28,147 nucleotides of DNA from Sperchopsis tessellata. Its lineage: Eukaryota > Arthropoda > Insecta > Coleoptera > Hydrophilidae. The translations under genes and the position numbers were made by a program. The stretch spans positions 1 through 28,147 of the forward strand of contig JAWQRN010000585.1 in the NCBI GenBank assembly GCA_033557685.1, in the 5' to 3' direction. The notes beneath the pieces were generated by a model. That model did no database searches. It was not told the origin of the DNA and was given only the letters and a program-made list of their open reading frames with translations. Below, piece after piece: positions 9,486 through 19,804 of this stretch (positions are counted from its first letter, which is position 1; each line of letters begins with the position of its first letter).

Positions 9486-10330
9486 AAGTCCAGGACAGAG
9501 AGGAGGAGTTTGAGTTATTCCTGGAGATTCAGGAATTGAGCTAGATTACAACGTGGTGACAGAGCAAGAAATAGAATTATGGTGCCAGTCAGGAATGGTA
9601 ACTAGCACACTGTGGCAGCTGATCTGAAGATGCCCTGGGATATACCAAGGAGTTCCTCATGCGATTCCAGGGATTTGGTGAATTGCAAAGCCTAGTCGAA
9701 TCTGTTCAGCAAGTACTGCAGTTGGGTGATTAATACAGATTCATTTATTATTTGGTCACAAAGTGAAAGTTTTAACTGCGACAAACCTACCGGGGCATAT
9801 GGTACTGTCTTTGTGCGTTACAAGTGACTACCCAATGGCAGGGTTGCCAGATATTACCCATTCCAAGATTTGGTTTTGGATATTACCTAAAGAATTGGAA
9901 AGTTGAGCGAAATATGATTGAATTCTTCTTCAAAAATTCCGACTTGAAGATTGTGGTGTAACACTTACCATCGAGAAAGGTTCGTCTCAAGAACAATGTG
10001 GACTGTTATTTCTACTATTATTCCATCTGCAAAAAAGGTAAAGCCATTCACTATCAACATAAACCATCAGTGAGAGGAATCGGAGGAAGTGTGTCCACTT
10101 TGGAGGTGACGACGTTGTCAACAGTTAGCTTGCAGCCAGCGCCAGGCTAATCCTCTGGATGCTTAAGACTATATTACCGTTTCAAGCATGAGTCTGCAGT
10201 TTTCCCTGTTTGAGATGAACAGAATTAAGAGGACAATACTACGAAACTACCGTAGAGTGTCTATGCCACTGAATGTCCAGAATAGTCTTGTACTCGATCG
10301 ACCGTTCCAGATGTGTCGAAGTGATCGGTC
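9486..10330 (+). other. 3' region of gypsy copy 1, possible LTR
   Basis: This stretch follows integrase and has no recognised domain. One frame reads LTATNLPGHMVLSLCVTSDY (about 9775-9834), and another has LPSRKVRLKNNVDCYF near 9967-10010; both look protein-like but match nothing I know. A purine-rich run (GACAGAGAGGAGGAG, 9494-9508) could be the polypurine tract preceding a 3' LTR. No matching 5' copy was found to define LTR borders. Confidence 0.35.
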
Positions 10331-10885
10331 CAATTGACCGTTTTAGCAATGTACATTACAATATATATTATAAAATCTTTTGTCTAATACGTCAGTGTAT
10401 TTTTTATTTTTCTTATTTTTTATGTAAAATATCATTATAAACATCAAAATTGGCTTGTGTGGGTATTGTCCAATGGATAAATTACTGAGTGTATTATGCA
10501 TTCCCATTTTTCTATTTCTTTAGAAAAAAATTCACTGTCATTCCTTTCATTTACTCTCTTATCTGGATTTATTTACAGTCTCTATATTTTGTTTTTTTAT
10601 ATATATTTGTAACAAACACTTCATTCTACACAGTACTTTCGTTCTATTTTCTTTATTATCGTCATATTTTGTAGATATTTAGAAAAACTACAGAAATACC
10701 TAGAATTAGGGTAAACATGTATTTGTAAAACTATCAATGTTTAAGCATTATTCTTGCTTTATATAACTAAAATTCTTTTCCCATGTAGGCATATGCTACA
10801 CATTCTAATTTTAAGTGATCCAAAAAACTGTAAATTTGTATAGTAGATTTAATTAATAAATAAGTTATTTGATTTTTACTTTTAG
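10331..10885. other. End of ASCC3 intron, nothing recognised
   Basis: Very AT-rich sequence up to the exon B acceptor. A 61-codon open stretch at 10489-10674 is almost all F, Y, I, L and S, as random T-rich DNA gives, and is not supported as a gene. Confidence 0.6.
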
Positions 10886-11247
10886 CTGATGCAGAGTTAA
10901 CAAGCCTTCTAAAACTACTAATTATAGATGAAGTCCACCTACTAAATAGTGATCGAGGACCTGTAATTGAGGCATTGGTGGCCAGAACTTTAAGACAAGT
11001 AGTTAATTCACAAAATATGATAAGAATTGTTGGCCTATCTGCAACATTGCCAAATTACATTGATGTATCTCATTTTCTGAGAGTAAATCCAGATATTGGA
11101 CTGTTCTATTTTGATGGTAGATACAGATCTGTTCCTTTAACTCAAACATTCATCGGTATTAAATCTACAAAACAATCGCAGATTGCCATAGATACTGATG
11201 AAGTATGCTTTAATAAAGTGGTAGAATTCTTAAGAGATGGACATCAG
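10886..11247 (+). CDS. ASCC3: ASCC3 exon B: DEVH box (motif II) and SAT motif (motif III)
   Basis: This exon of 362 bases continues the first RecA domain. It follows a TTTTAG acceptor, completes the split codon left by exon A, and ends at CAG before GTAAAA. The Walker B/DExH motif IIDEVHLL is at 10921-10944 with DEVH at 10927-10938; these residues coordinate magnesium-ATP. RIVGLSATLPNY carries motif III (SAT), which couples ATP hydrolysis to unwinding. The later part (PDIGLFYFDGRYR, then TFIGIK) matches the linker between RecA1 and RecA2 in animal ASCC3. The frame is fully open and all catalytic residues expected here are present, so the gene looks functional. It sits 4.6 kb downstream of exon A, separated by a gypsy-filled intron, and only 205 bases before exon C. 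Confidence 0.94.
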
Positions 11248-11452
11248 GTAAAATTTTATATAGATTATTACATTTTTAGGCTATTTAAATATGCCATATA
11301 ACTTTAATTCGTAAAGCAAAATCGAACTCAATGGGATAATACTGATTTCTTGTTATTTAATTTTCCAAAAATTTTTAATTTAAAAAAAAACCGCTCAAAA
11401 TCAAACTTTCTATGTAGTGAAAGTAATAAAGTTTCTTCAATTTAATTTTTAG

Positions 11453-11645
11453 GTTATGGTTTTTGTCCATGCAAGAAACCAGACATCTAAAACTGCAAAT
11501 TTCTTAAAAGAATATGCACAACAGAAAGGTTGTCTCCAGTTGTTTGAACCAGATAAAACATTTAAAGCAAAGAAAGCAACTTGGAGTGCAACAAACAAAA
11601 CATTAGCCAATTTTCTGCCATATGGGCTTGGCATCCATCATGCAG
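11453..11645 (+). CDS. ASCC3: ASCC3 exon C: start of RecA2, motif IV region
   Basis: Exon C opens with VMVFVHARNQTSKTA, the motif IV strand of the second RecA domain, and ends with LPYGLGIHHAG, a signature of Ski2-like helicases directly before motif V. The acceptor is a T-rich tract ending in TTTTTAG and the donor is GTAAAT. It enters at phase 0 and leaves at phase 1; the split glycine codon is completed by exon D, 8 kb away. The 64 codons are open. The middle (about residues 25-50) is lysine-rich and diverges most from vertebrate ASCC3, as is usual for this loop. Confidence 0.93.
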
Positions 11646-11739
11646 GTAAATATTTTTAAATTATTAAAATTAATGCTTCAATGAAATAATACTAATTTAG
11701 GTTTAAAGTAGCCTTTAAATATAAGTTATCATTAAAAAA

Positions 11740-11944
11740 AAACATGTATGCTGATGATGTATAATTATACACATGTGAAATCTCTGACTATAGGTATATT
11801 ATAAATCAATTCAATGCTGATTTTGAATGCATTTCACATTGGATCAATATTAATAGATTAAATGTAATTCCTTTAAAAACTGTAGTTGTTGACATTCCTA
11901 GAATTGAATGACTTAATTGTGCAATATAATTGGGATTGATCATA
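11740..11944 (+). pseudogene. Jockey/CR1-like LINE reverse transcriptase, left part of split copy
   Basis: MYADDV (11744-11761) is the polymerase signature, followed after a stop by LYTC, then INQFNADFECISHWININRL (11798-11857), NVIPLKTVVVDIPRIE (11858-11905) and NIIGIDHIK-like sequence, the order expected directly after the YADD box in Jockey/CR1-type LINEs. The similarity stops abruptly at about 11944, where an R1-like LINE begins, and resumes at about 14970 with the next conserved block. It starts less than 100 bases downstream of ASCC3 exon C. Confidence 0.7.
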
Positions 11945-14900
11945 TCAAATGAAGGTGTTACATATCAAGGGCCTGTATGAGATAGCGACAGAGGAAGAAA
12001 CAAGGAATGCCATCTCGGATGAAATCGACGCGAATACGAATAGGAGGGGAGAAAAATAGCAAACTGCAGAAGAGTGAAATCAAAATGCGGATAATACAAA
12101 TAAACACCAATAGAAGTACACCAGTACATAACATGGTCCTACCTAAGCTAAGGAAATGCAGGCAAGCATAGTATTAATGTGCGAACCTAATAAACTGCCA
12201 TAAAAGACCGAAAAGTCTGAATACACGATGATAGCCTGTATACAGCTATATAGGTATTAATCAAAGACATGGCCATTAAAGGACAATGAAAACGGATTCT
12301 TGTTTGTTGCTACCACAGGTTTTGCTATCTACAACTGTTGTGCGTCCTCTAACAAGGACATTGAAGACCTTGAAATCGCACTGCAAGAAATCTGCATGTA
12401 AATCAGGACCAAATAGGAAAAAACCATTGTAGTAGGCGACTTGAACGCAAAATCTTCTCAGTGCGGTATGAAGTTTATAGACAACAGTGGAGAAACAGTA
12501 ATTGAATGGGTAACACAGGAGGATCTTATAATTATAAACCAAGGAGACAGCCCGACCTTCCAAAGATACGAGTGTAAGTCCATCCTCAATCTGACGATAG
12601 TGACTGCAGACATCAAAAACCAAATTACACAATGGGGGTAAGTGACAAGGAAACCCTCAGCGACCACAATTATATTATCTTTGGAATTGTGGAAATGACA
12701 AAATATCTCCAAAGGGAAAGGCGGAAAGACGAGGGATGGAATACGAGAAAACTATAGAGAGAAAAACTAAATCACACCATGGAGGCAATCAAGAGAGATG
12801 AAATCAGTACGACAGCAACAGGTTTTTTCTTCATGCTGAGTAACATCTGTGATCAATCGATGCCAAAAAGGCAAACGAGGCCAACCATTGGTGGAATGAT
12901 AAAATCTCTGAAATACGAAAGGAGTGCACCAAGAAGAGAAGATGCTACAATGAGATGCAAAGAGAAACCTACCTGCAGAACTACTATTTTTGTGGGAAGA
13001 TTATAGAGAGGTAAAAAGAAGACTGAAAAATATCATCAGAAAGACTAAGAAAGAAAGCTGGAAGACCGTATGTGAGGACATAGACTGTGACATGTGGGGA
13101 GATGGGTATAAAATACTAATGAAACAATTACCTTGTTTCCCACCGAGATCGCAACTGATGATAGACACAATGGAGAGAGTTGCAGCACACCTCATTCCAC
13201 AACATGAATCAGGGATATTCAACCATAATAGAGATAACGTTTGAAGAATTCACCACCGACGAGTTAAATGCAGTGTCCAAAAAACTATAAAAGAATAAAG
13301 CACCAGGGCCAGGAAATATCCCTCCTGAAATGGTAATACATTTAGCTCTTAATAAGCCAGAATACATACTAGCAAATTACGAGTTGGCAGCTAGTCTTCT
13401 GGATATAGATGGCAAGTTGTACGAACAACTTATACTAATAAGACTGAACAGAGAGTTGTAAAGAAGTTGAAAGAAGTCTGGTAAAAACTCAATAATGATT
13501 TAGAGAAGGTCAGCAGACAGTGGATGCCATCAAAGTGGTGATTAGAATTGTGGAGAAAGCAGCGGCATACTCCTGCCAACACCAAAGATTATGCACGGTC
13601 ATTACACTCGACATGAAAAATGCTTTTAACAGCACGACGTACAGATCAACCTTAACGAACTGAGTTGAAGGGAAATTGAAGAAAATATCATTAACATCAT
13701 CGTGTCCTATCTGTCAGAGGGCAAAATAATCCTGGTGACAGAACGACAAACGACAGGCTTGGAAATAAACAGCAGCGTTCCGCAGGGATCCGTGCTAAGT
13801 CCTACCCTGTGTAACATACTCTACAACAATCTCCTGGCGATGGAGTAACCAAAAGGGGCCAAGCTGATAGGCTTCGCGGATGATGTGGCCATGGTTGTGT
13901 TTGCCAGAGATGAGGATGGCCTGATGAATTCGGCAAACACTGCATTGCAAAAATTTGTAAACCGGCTGGAGGGACAGCTCCAGCCAACTCCTGAAAAAAC
14001 TGAAGCAATCTTTATAACGAAGAAGAGGAAAATAGCCTCGATTTCATTTAGTATCAATGGCACTATGAGAAGGCCAGATAAGCCAATAAATTATCTAGGA
14101 GTATGTCTCGACACAAAACTCACCTTTACTGAGCACATACATATGACCATACAAAAAGCAGAGAAAACCACTAGTCTAATGTCAAACACTAGAAGACCTA
14201 GGTCCTCCTAAAGAAGAATGCTATCCAGTGTTATACATTCCCAGTTACTACTCCTAATATAGTTTATCAGAATCCAGAGATCAATGAGCATCAGAGTATG
14301 TAGCGGATACCGGACCATTTCAACAGATGGTGCAGGGATTATTGTGGGCATACCTCCCATAGAGCTTTTAATCAAGGAGAGATCAGAAGATTATAACGGG
14401 GAGCAGAAAAAAGATGTCAGAGCTAACATTGTAGACAAATGGCAAGAGAAGTTGAGAAATGACACCCACAGACGATGGACATGTAGCATGATCACAAACA
14501 TCCGAACTTGGATTGACAGACCGTATGACGAAATAAACTATTACCACGGATGCTTTCGAAGGTACCTCCTCAATCGTAAAAGGGTAGATTCCTATGAATT
14601 TTCATACCGTGGGAACATAGATGACGTAGCACATATGCTTTTCGAATGCTCCTGATGGAATGAAATCAGAAGCAACTACATGGGCATGCACTACAGAAAA
14701 CATGTTAGGATTAGTCGCTTCGGAAGAAACCTGGAAACAGACTTACCTCGTGGTATGAGGAATAATCGAGACCAAAGAGAAAAATAGTAGGAGATGATGG
14801 ACATATTTATCTACTAGTAGAAGATTTCACACTGAAGAATTGCAAATGCGGTTCCAGTGTGATAAGTGAGATGACAGGGAGAGGGGTTTTAGTCGGTAGG

Positions 14901-14965
14901 AATCCGGCATTCCAGGCTAGCGGGAGTCTTATGTAAGAGTTACCATCCTCTACAAAAAAAAAACC
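11945..14965 (+). mobile_element. R1/LOA-like LINE, 5'-truncated, with poly(A)
   Basis: A non-LTR retrotransposon lies on the plus strand. It begins inside the end of ORF1 (GLYEIATEEETRNAISDEID in frame at about 11970-12029) and keeps most of ORF2 from 12085. It ends in ten A residues at 14954-14963. The order apurinic-type endonuclease, reverse transcriptase, then a C-terminal region with the wording NYYHGCFRRYL, fits the R1/LOA lineage of arthropods. Unlike true R1 it is not in ribosomal DNA but inside another LINE. I could not define target-site duplications. Confidence 0.85.
12085..14790 (+). pseudogene. R1/LOA-like ORF2: endonuclease and reverse transcriptase, broken
   Basis: ORF2 starts with the typical MRIIQINTNRS (12085). 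The endonuclease, which nicks target DNA, is shown by IVVGDLNAKSSQCG (12428-12469) and by a degenerate C-terminal block near 12600-12680. The reverse transcriptase starts near 13240 with FEEFTTDELNAVSKKL, then KNKAPGPGNIPPEM (13293-13334), ITLDMKNAFNS (about 13600-13632, first catalytic Asp), SVPQGSVLSPTLCNIL (13776-13820) and GFADDVAMVV (13870-13899, catalytic pair). A 108-codon open stretch at 13885-14211 includes YLGVCLDTKLTF. The C-terminal part at 14284-14655 ends VDDVAHML-like, but the cysteines of the usual CCHC knuckle are mostly replaced. Many stops and frame changes make it non-functional. Confidence 0.86.
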
Positions 14966-14967
14966 AA

Positions 14968-15180
14968 AAGATAGCAATCTAAATTTTGACCATCATGTGA
15001 GGCAGGTGTATATGTGTTTGTTTTTCAAAATAACGTCAGTTTCGTTTCTGCACACAGTTAAAAGAAAACACCAAGTTTCCACTGTTAAGGAATGTATGTA
15101 CCCACAAGTGGACTACTGAAGCGAAGTCCACTATAACTTATAATGTAATACACTTCCACGGTTATAATCTATATGAATGT
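14968..15180 (+). pseudogene. Jockey/CR1-like LINE, right part of split copy
   Basis: Directly after the poly(A) tract the sequence reads DSNLNFDHHVRQVY (14973-15014), then FKITSVSFL and, in later frames, a Y-P-Q-V-D-Y-C block near 15094-15120. In Jockey/CR1 LINEs this 'LD.nLnf..HV' block follows immediately after the 'NLGI' block that ends the fragment at 11740-11944. The two halves therefore look like one older element split by the R1-like insertion. Confidence 0.65.
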
Positions 15181-15929
15181 TGTATCCCAGTGGAGGCTCG
15201 GACAAGAACCCAAGTTTCGCCTACTGTTGCAAGGAACATTCTCAAGGCGAGTTATATTACACCAACAAATGAACTCATCACTATAACTTCTTGCCCCAGT
15301 ACAATAAAAACAAAATACGATCAGAGAAGGTTCTGTTAGGTCTGTAGGTTGTGTACCCTAGATGTAATACCTTGTAGAGTAGATTGAGGAAAATGAATAT
15401 GGAGGGTATTATAATTGCATGGCTTGTTTTTATAAGTTTTATTGATTCAGAGGTTCCATGTATCAGCATACTTCTTAATATAGTATTCCATTATTTTGAC
15501 TTATCATTTACTATATTTAAAAAAACAAAATAGGGAGTTATTTTGTACCAGACTGCAGGGAAAAACAACTGCATGGTTATTATCATGCTATATGGTAGTG
15601 GTTTAAGAAATCAAATCTAAACTTTTATATAAAGTATGTGTATTTTAATTTTTGCATAATAAACCCATTTGAAACTCTGCTCCCCCAGTATATTCCAGTG
15701 ATGAATGTGATATACTGTAAAATCTCAAATATAATACGTACCTGTGTATAATGCATATCGTTAACCTAATTCGCAAATGTAACTCCACTTATTAGTGAAA
15801 ATGAGATTTTGGTAGGGTAAGTTTGAACTAATCGAACTGTCACTGTAACATGTCAAAATTTGTCATATTTCTTTAAGAAATTAGTGTAAATTCACTACAG
15901 TGCAGAAAAATGATAGATGATTAAAGTGA
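15181..15929. other. Intron sequence, nothing recognised
   Basis: The first 100-200 bases may still belong to the split LINE. No open frame or repeat that I can name is visible, and the 62-codon minus-strand stretch at 15281-15469 has no recognised motif. Confidence 0.5.
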
Positions 15930-17525
15930 CATATCAAATATTGAAGATATGGAAGTAAGAAGAAATGGAGTAAAACTCAAAATATAAAACGAGAAAGAGG
16001 TGAAAATTATTATTATTATGGCAAAAGGAAAGAAGAAGTATTAAAAATGTATGCAACTGTAAATATTCATCTAAAAAGAAAACTATGAAATGTAAACAGA
16101 ACATGAAAAAGAGAGAGATGAAATATTTAAAAGTTTCCGGTCAAATAGTACTTGGAATCAACAGGACAATTCATATAAATCTTCTAATAAGAAAGCAAGA
16201 AATGAAGAGACAGAAATAGAAAGGAGGAAGAAATATCAAGAAGTATGTAAAAAGTTGTTTTTAAATACCTTTGGATCATTCATCTACAATGAAAAACTAC
16301 ACAAACCAGACAACGGAAATAAAGATAACAGCAGAAATAACGAATTTAGCCAACAATGCGGCGTAAAGATAAATTAAGAGAATTTCTAAGAGATCTGCCA
16401 AAGGTAGAATCTCATTACTGTCAAATAAAATCTTCAAAATTATATGTAGAACCCATCTTGGAATCTAAATCTACGCTGTATTAATATAGAATGTGGTCTA
16501 ATGAACATATCATGAAACCAGTGTCAGATGCTTTGTTTTCACACGTTTTTGAAGAAATTAATTTGAGCTTATTCATACCAAAAAAAAAATGTGTGTGACC
16601 ATTGTGTAAGTTATCGTACCAAAAATATGACTGAAGATGACTGCATTTCATCAGATTAAAAAAAACGAAGTAAGGGAAATGAGATAGATAAAACTTCCAA
16701 TAATAGCTTTCTGCGTGGATATGCAAGTTGCAATGTTATGTCCCAAATCAATACAATACATGGCTCTATATTTTAAAATGAAACTGATAGTCCATAACTT
16801 CACTATTTACAACCTACAGTCACATCAAGGTTACTGTTTTGAATGACACAAAGGGGTTGGAGGTGTTTCAAACATTAATTTCTCTATAATCTATTTATTT
16901 CTCCTAGAACATGGATTTAGCTCCTTGCAAGATGGCCAAACAATTATTCTTCATAGTGACGGTTTACATCGCAGAATAGAAATGTAAATCTTTCCAATGC
17001 TATTCTTAATTTTGTTAAAAAAATCTTACAATTGAACAAAAATATTTAGAGAAGGGGCATACATAGATGGAAGTCGATTATATGCGTTCCCTAATTGAAA
17101 GGAAACTCAAAAACACAAATATAAATGTTCCAACAGACTATGTAGAAGTGTGCTTCCGTGCGCGAAATGACCCGTGCGAATTTTTTGTGAAATACTTCAA
17201 TTTCAAATTCTTTAAAGATTTCTGCTTCGTTAAACTAAAAGCATCTAGTAGACCAGGGCTAAAAATTGGGGACCCTGTTGTCACTGCTTTAAGAGCTCTT
17301 GATACACTCCAGATGATAAAGTGTTTTATAAATTTAGGCACAATAATGACTTGTAACAAAACAAATTTGCAGCAACACAAGTTTATCCTTATAACTCTTT
17401 GCCCGAACAATATATTAAAAAACTCCGCCAATAAAGAAAGAAAAATGGGATCACTTACAAGTCTTAAAAAAGAGTATTGCAAAAGATTTCCTTCTATGAA
17501 TGCTTGCCGTATGAATGAAAATTAA
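15930..17525 (+). pseudogene. Relic of a multicopy insect gene family (DUF7869-like)
   Basis: A long decayed protein can be followed in order. EVCKKLFLNTFGSF comes near 16240-16280. LREFLRDLPKVESHYCQ, SKLYVEPILESKSTLY and, after a TAA, MKPVSDALFSHVFEEINLSL and FIPKK run in one frame from 16368 to about 16590. HSDG is at 16952-16963, then LSNAILNFVKKI near 16995-17030, and MEVDYMRSLIERKLKN from 17067 into NVPTDYVEVCFRARND, FFKDFC and RPGLKIGDPVVTALRAL. The rest, in another frame, includes YTPDDKVFYKFRH. I know this wording from many near-identical 'uncharacterised' insect proteins that end in a domain I associate with DUF7869, probably a mobile-element nuclease fold. Function is unknown. Frameshifts and stops show that this copy is dead. 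Confidence 0.6.
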
Positions 17526-18694
17526 AATTATTTTAATATTTAATGTTGATAAATTGTTAAGTTGCACTGTTTATCACAAATTAAATGATAAGTAGACAGA
17601 CTACGATGCTGGCTTAATATGTGGACATGGAAAGTAGGATGGCATTATTTTGTGTGAAACGTCCATGGAAGTGAATCGTCTTTATTCTGCAGAGAAAAGC
17701 ATTATGAATGAAAATTACATACATCTTTGGATTTAATTAGGGATTCATATCGATCGGTAGGTATTTTAAAATAAAATCCATTCTTACATTGTTTGGATTT
17801 ATACTAAGTGCAGTTACTTTTAAAACAGACCATCCCAGCGTTTTTCTTAAATGTAACAACAATAGTGTATGATACTACAACACCTAGCTAATTACCTAGA
17901 TGAATTCTATAGTGATGATTTCATATATTTAAATTACTAGTTGCTAGTTTTATGTATATCAAATGTTGATTTAGAGTTTTGTTCTTGCCATGTTCAAGAC
18001 CCTAATGGTCTAAGAACAAATATAGTGTTTTTTTTTATGTCCTTGTCAAACATTGAAAATAACATACAAATTTTTTTTTTACGTGAATGTAATGCACATC
18101 CTTGTTTTTAGTGGGTTAAAATGGATAAAAAGTGTGAGAATAATACTTGATATTTTAAGGTAATTTTGAAGCTTAAGGAAATGTGAATAGCAACAGGTGT
18201 CAACCTTTGTATAAGTTTAGGTATATCTATAATTAATACAGTCAGGTCTCACTAACCATAACTCTTAACATACATTGATATACTTGTGACCTTGTTATTG
18301 GAACTTGAATAGCATCTTGTTTTCACTCGCGGCTCATAAGGCCTTGCCTAATTCGTTCACGCTGCCGCTAGGGGCGATTTCCTAAGCGGTGAACATTAAC
18401 CTTAAATTGTTTATAATTTGGGGTAAAAATGTGATTTTTATGGGGGTTATGTATTCCCTAGCTCCATAAGTTATCTAAAGAAAATATTTCTAATGCACCA
18501 GGATAGAAATTTACATACATAGTCAGCGATTAATTTTTGGCATAATTTAAGGAGGGTAACAATATAAATCAGAAAATATATTCTCAAAGTTCTATACATT
18601 TATATGTGATACATTAAAGTCACAAAATAATCTTTGATATCCGTGTTCATATGCGCTATCGCTTCCAGGGGCTTGCTCTGAAACTCATGTATTC
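17526..18694. other. Intron sequence with a short GC-richer, CpG-bearing patch
   Basis: Mostly featureless AT-rich DNA. The exception is about 18325-18400 (GCGGCTCATAAGGCC, CGCTGCCGCTAGGGGCGATT), which is clearly richer in G, C and CpG than its surroundings, and a smaller patch at 18645-18690. They lie upstream of the possible small gene at 18695 and could be its promoter or 5' untranslated region; this is inference from composition only. Confidence 0.3.
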
Positions 18695-19009
18695 ATGTTT
18701 GGTAAGACGATAAGCAGAGGTTGTCATCGGCAGTGTATGCTATTCAACGAATATGAAAAATTATTTGTGGTAAGAAAAAATAGGTTACTCTAGCTGCATT
18801 TCTTTTACGCAAGATGCTTGTTCACTATTTAGAAGCAAGCTGTGCGTGCTATTGAGGGCCATCCACATATGCAACCTCTTTTTCAGAATACACAATATAC
18901 TTATCTTGTAAAGTATCAACATATTGCAGAAGATCCTAGAGATGAGACTTTCAGAGTTTGTCAGAAGATCAAATATACACGATTACCATACCAGAAAGAG
19001 AAATTATAG
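18695..19009 (+). CDS. Possible small two-exon gene inside the ASCC3 intron (84 aa)
   Basis: I do not recognise this protein. Exon 1 (18695-18769, 25 codons) starts MFGKTISRGCHRQC, basic and free of acidic residues over the first 18 positions, compatible with a mitochondrial presequence. It ends before GTAAGA. A 63-base intron (18770-18832) ends in CTATTTAG. Exon 2 (18833-19009, 58 codons plus stop) reads KQAVRAIEGHPHMQPLFQNT and ends RLPYQKEKL then TAG. Both boundaries are phase 0, so the joined frame is open. Exon 2 has no stop and a varied, protein-like composition unlike the relics around it. An AATAAA lies at 19053-19058, 44 bases after the stop. It could be a nested nuclear gene for a small (perhaps mitochondrial) protein, or a fragment of an unknown repeat. 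Confidence 0.38.
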
Positions 19010-19052
19010 GCTTAACGTATTAGATATCAAGACGATTGGCTGACGATTATAC

Positions 19053-19058
19053 AATAAA
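19053..19058 (+). terminator. Candidate poly(A) signal for the small nested gene
   Basis: AATAAA 44 bases after the stop codon of the possible gene at 18695-19009. This hexamer is common by chance in AT-rich DNA, so it is only supporting evidence. Confidence 0.25.
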
Positions 19059-19679
19059 TTATCAATTGAAAATAGAAAGTTATATACTATTGAATTTGCA
19101 AATAAGCAGAGGAATAATTTGGTGGAAGAGACCTTGAATTTTACTCATTTTGTGTTTATTGTCATGTAGATTTTAAATTGTGTTTCTGGCTTGACATGTA
19201 AATATAATGTTGCTTTATATGTTTGTTATGGTCTTGTGCTGTGAAATATAAGAAGTAGCCATATCAATCATACTCTAAGTTGCTACTAATATTATACTCA
19301 CTTCTATTCATATTATAAGGAACAAACTTTAGAATGTCGAGGGCAGTTATAAAAGATTTGATGGCCATTACTTAAAAAGAAACAAAATACAAAGACATAA
19401 GAAACAAGTCAAATTAACAGATTTTACGATTTTTGGCGTAAATATAATATTTAGATTGTTGGCAACTAAATCTATCTTTTCTACTAGATATGATATGGTG
19501 ACATGAATATTTAAAATTTAATAATAGTAATACAATTTAATAAAAAATATTTCTCAAATTTGAAGGTCATATTTTTTCATTGAATTTCTTTTAATTTTTG
19601 TGGATCGATTTTTTTAATGCTGTCGAATTTAATTTTCAATACCAAATAAATGTGTGATTATTTTAATGTTTTATTTTAG
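19059..19679. other. End of the 8-kb ASCC3 intron, nothing recognised
   Basis: AT-rich DNA running into the polypyrimidine tract of exon D. No repeat or gene seen. Confidence 0.55.
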
Positions 19680-19804
19680 GAATGTTGAGAAGAGATCGTA
19701 CGGAAGTAGAAAAATGTTTCGTTGATGGAGGCATTAAAGTTCTATGCTGTACAGCAACTTTAGCATGGGGTGTAAATTTGCCTGCTCATGGAGTTATTAT
19801 AAAA
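19680..19804 (+). CDS. ASCC3: ASCC3 exon D: motif V
   Basis: This short exon (125 bases) completes the split glycine of HHAG, then reads MLRRDRTEVEKCF, followed by CTATLAWGVNLPAH (motif V, contacting nucleic acid and ATP) and VIIK. It is preceded by TTTTATTTTAG and followed by a consensus GTAAGT donor. Frame and wording match animal ASCC3 exactly at this point. Translation beyond 19804 runs on for about 40 codons into intron sequence and should not be taken as protein. The exon is isolated between an 8.0-kb and a 7.1-kb intron, both rich in transposons. Confidence 0.94.

Larger units (their letters stand above)
6740..10330 (+). mobile_element. Ty3/gypsy LTR retrotransposon, decayed copy 1
   Basis: The order gag - reverse transcriptase - RNase H - integrase on the plus strand identifies Ty3/gypsy. 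Recognisable coding sequence runs from about 6740 to 9485; the remaining 850 bases to about 10330 are less AT-rich than the flanks and probably hold the untranslated 3' end or LTR. I cannot define the LTRs: no matching direct repeats are visible at the two sides, so the 5' LTR is probably lost. The element is full of stops and small indels. A second copy of the same family, covering the RNase H to pre-integrase part, lies at 21625-22425. Confidence 0.88.

Noticed and set aside
10489..10674. 61-codon hydrophobic open stretch as a membrane protein
   Set aside because: Its F/Y/I/L-rich composition is what T-rich intron DNA yields in one frame.
12276..13222. Minus-strand open stretches opposite the R1-like LINE
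   Set aside because: Antisense shadows of the endonuclease and reverse transcriptase on the plus strand.
16481..17482. Minus-strand open stretches opposite the DUF7869-like relic
   Set aside because: The plus strand carries the recognised protein; the minus frames have no known motif.
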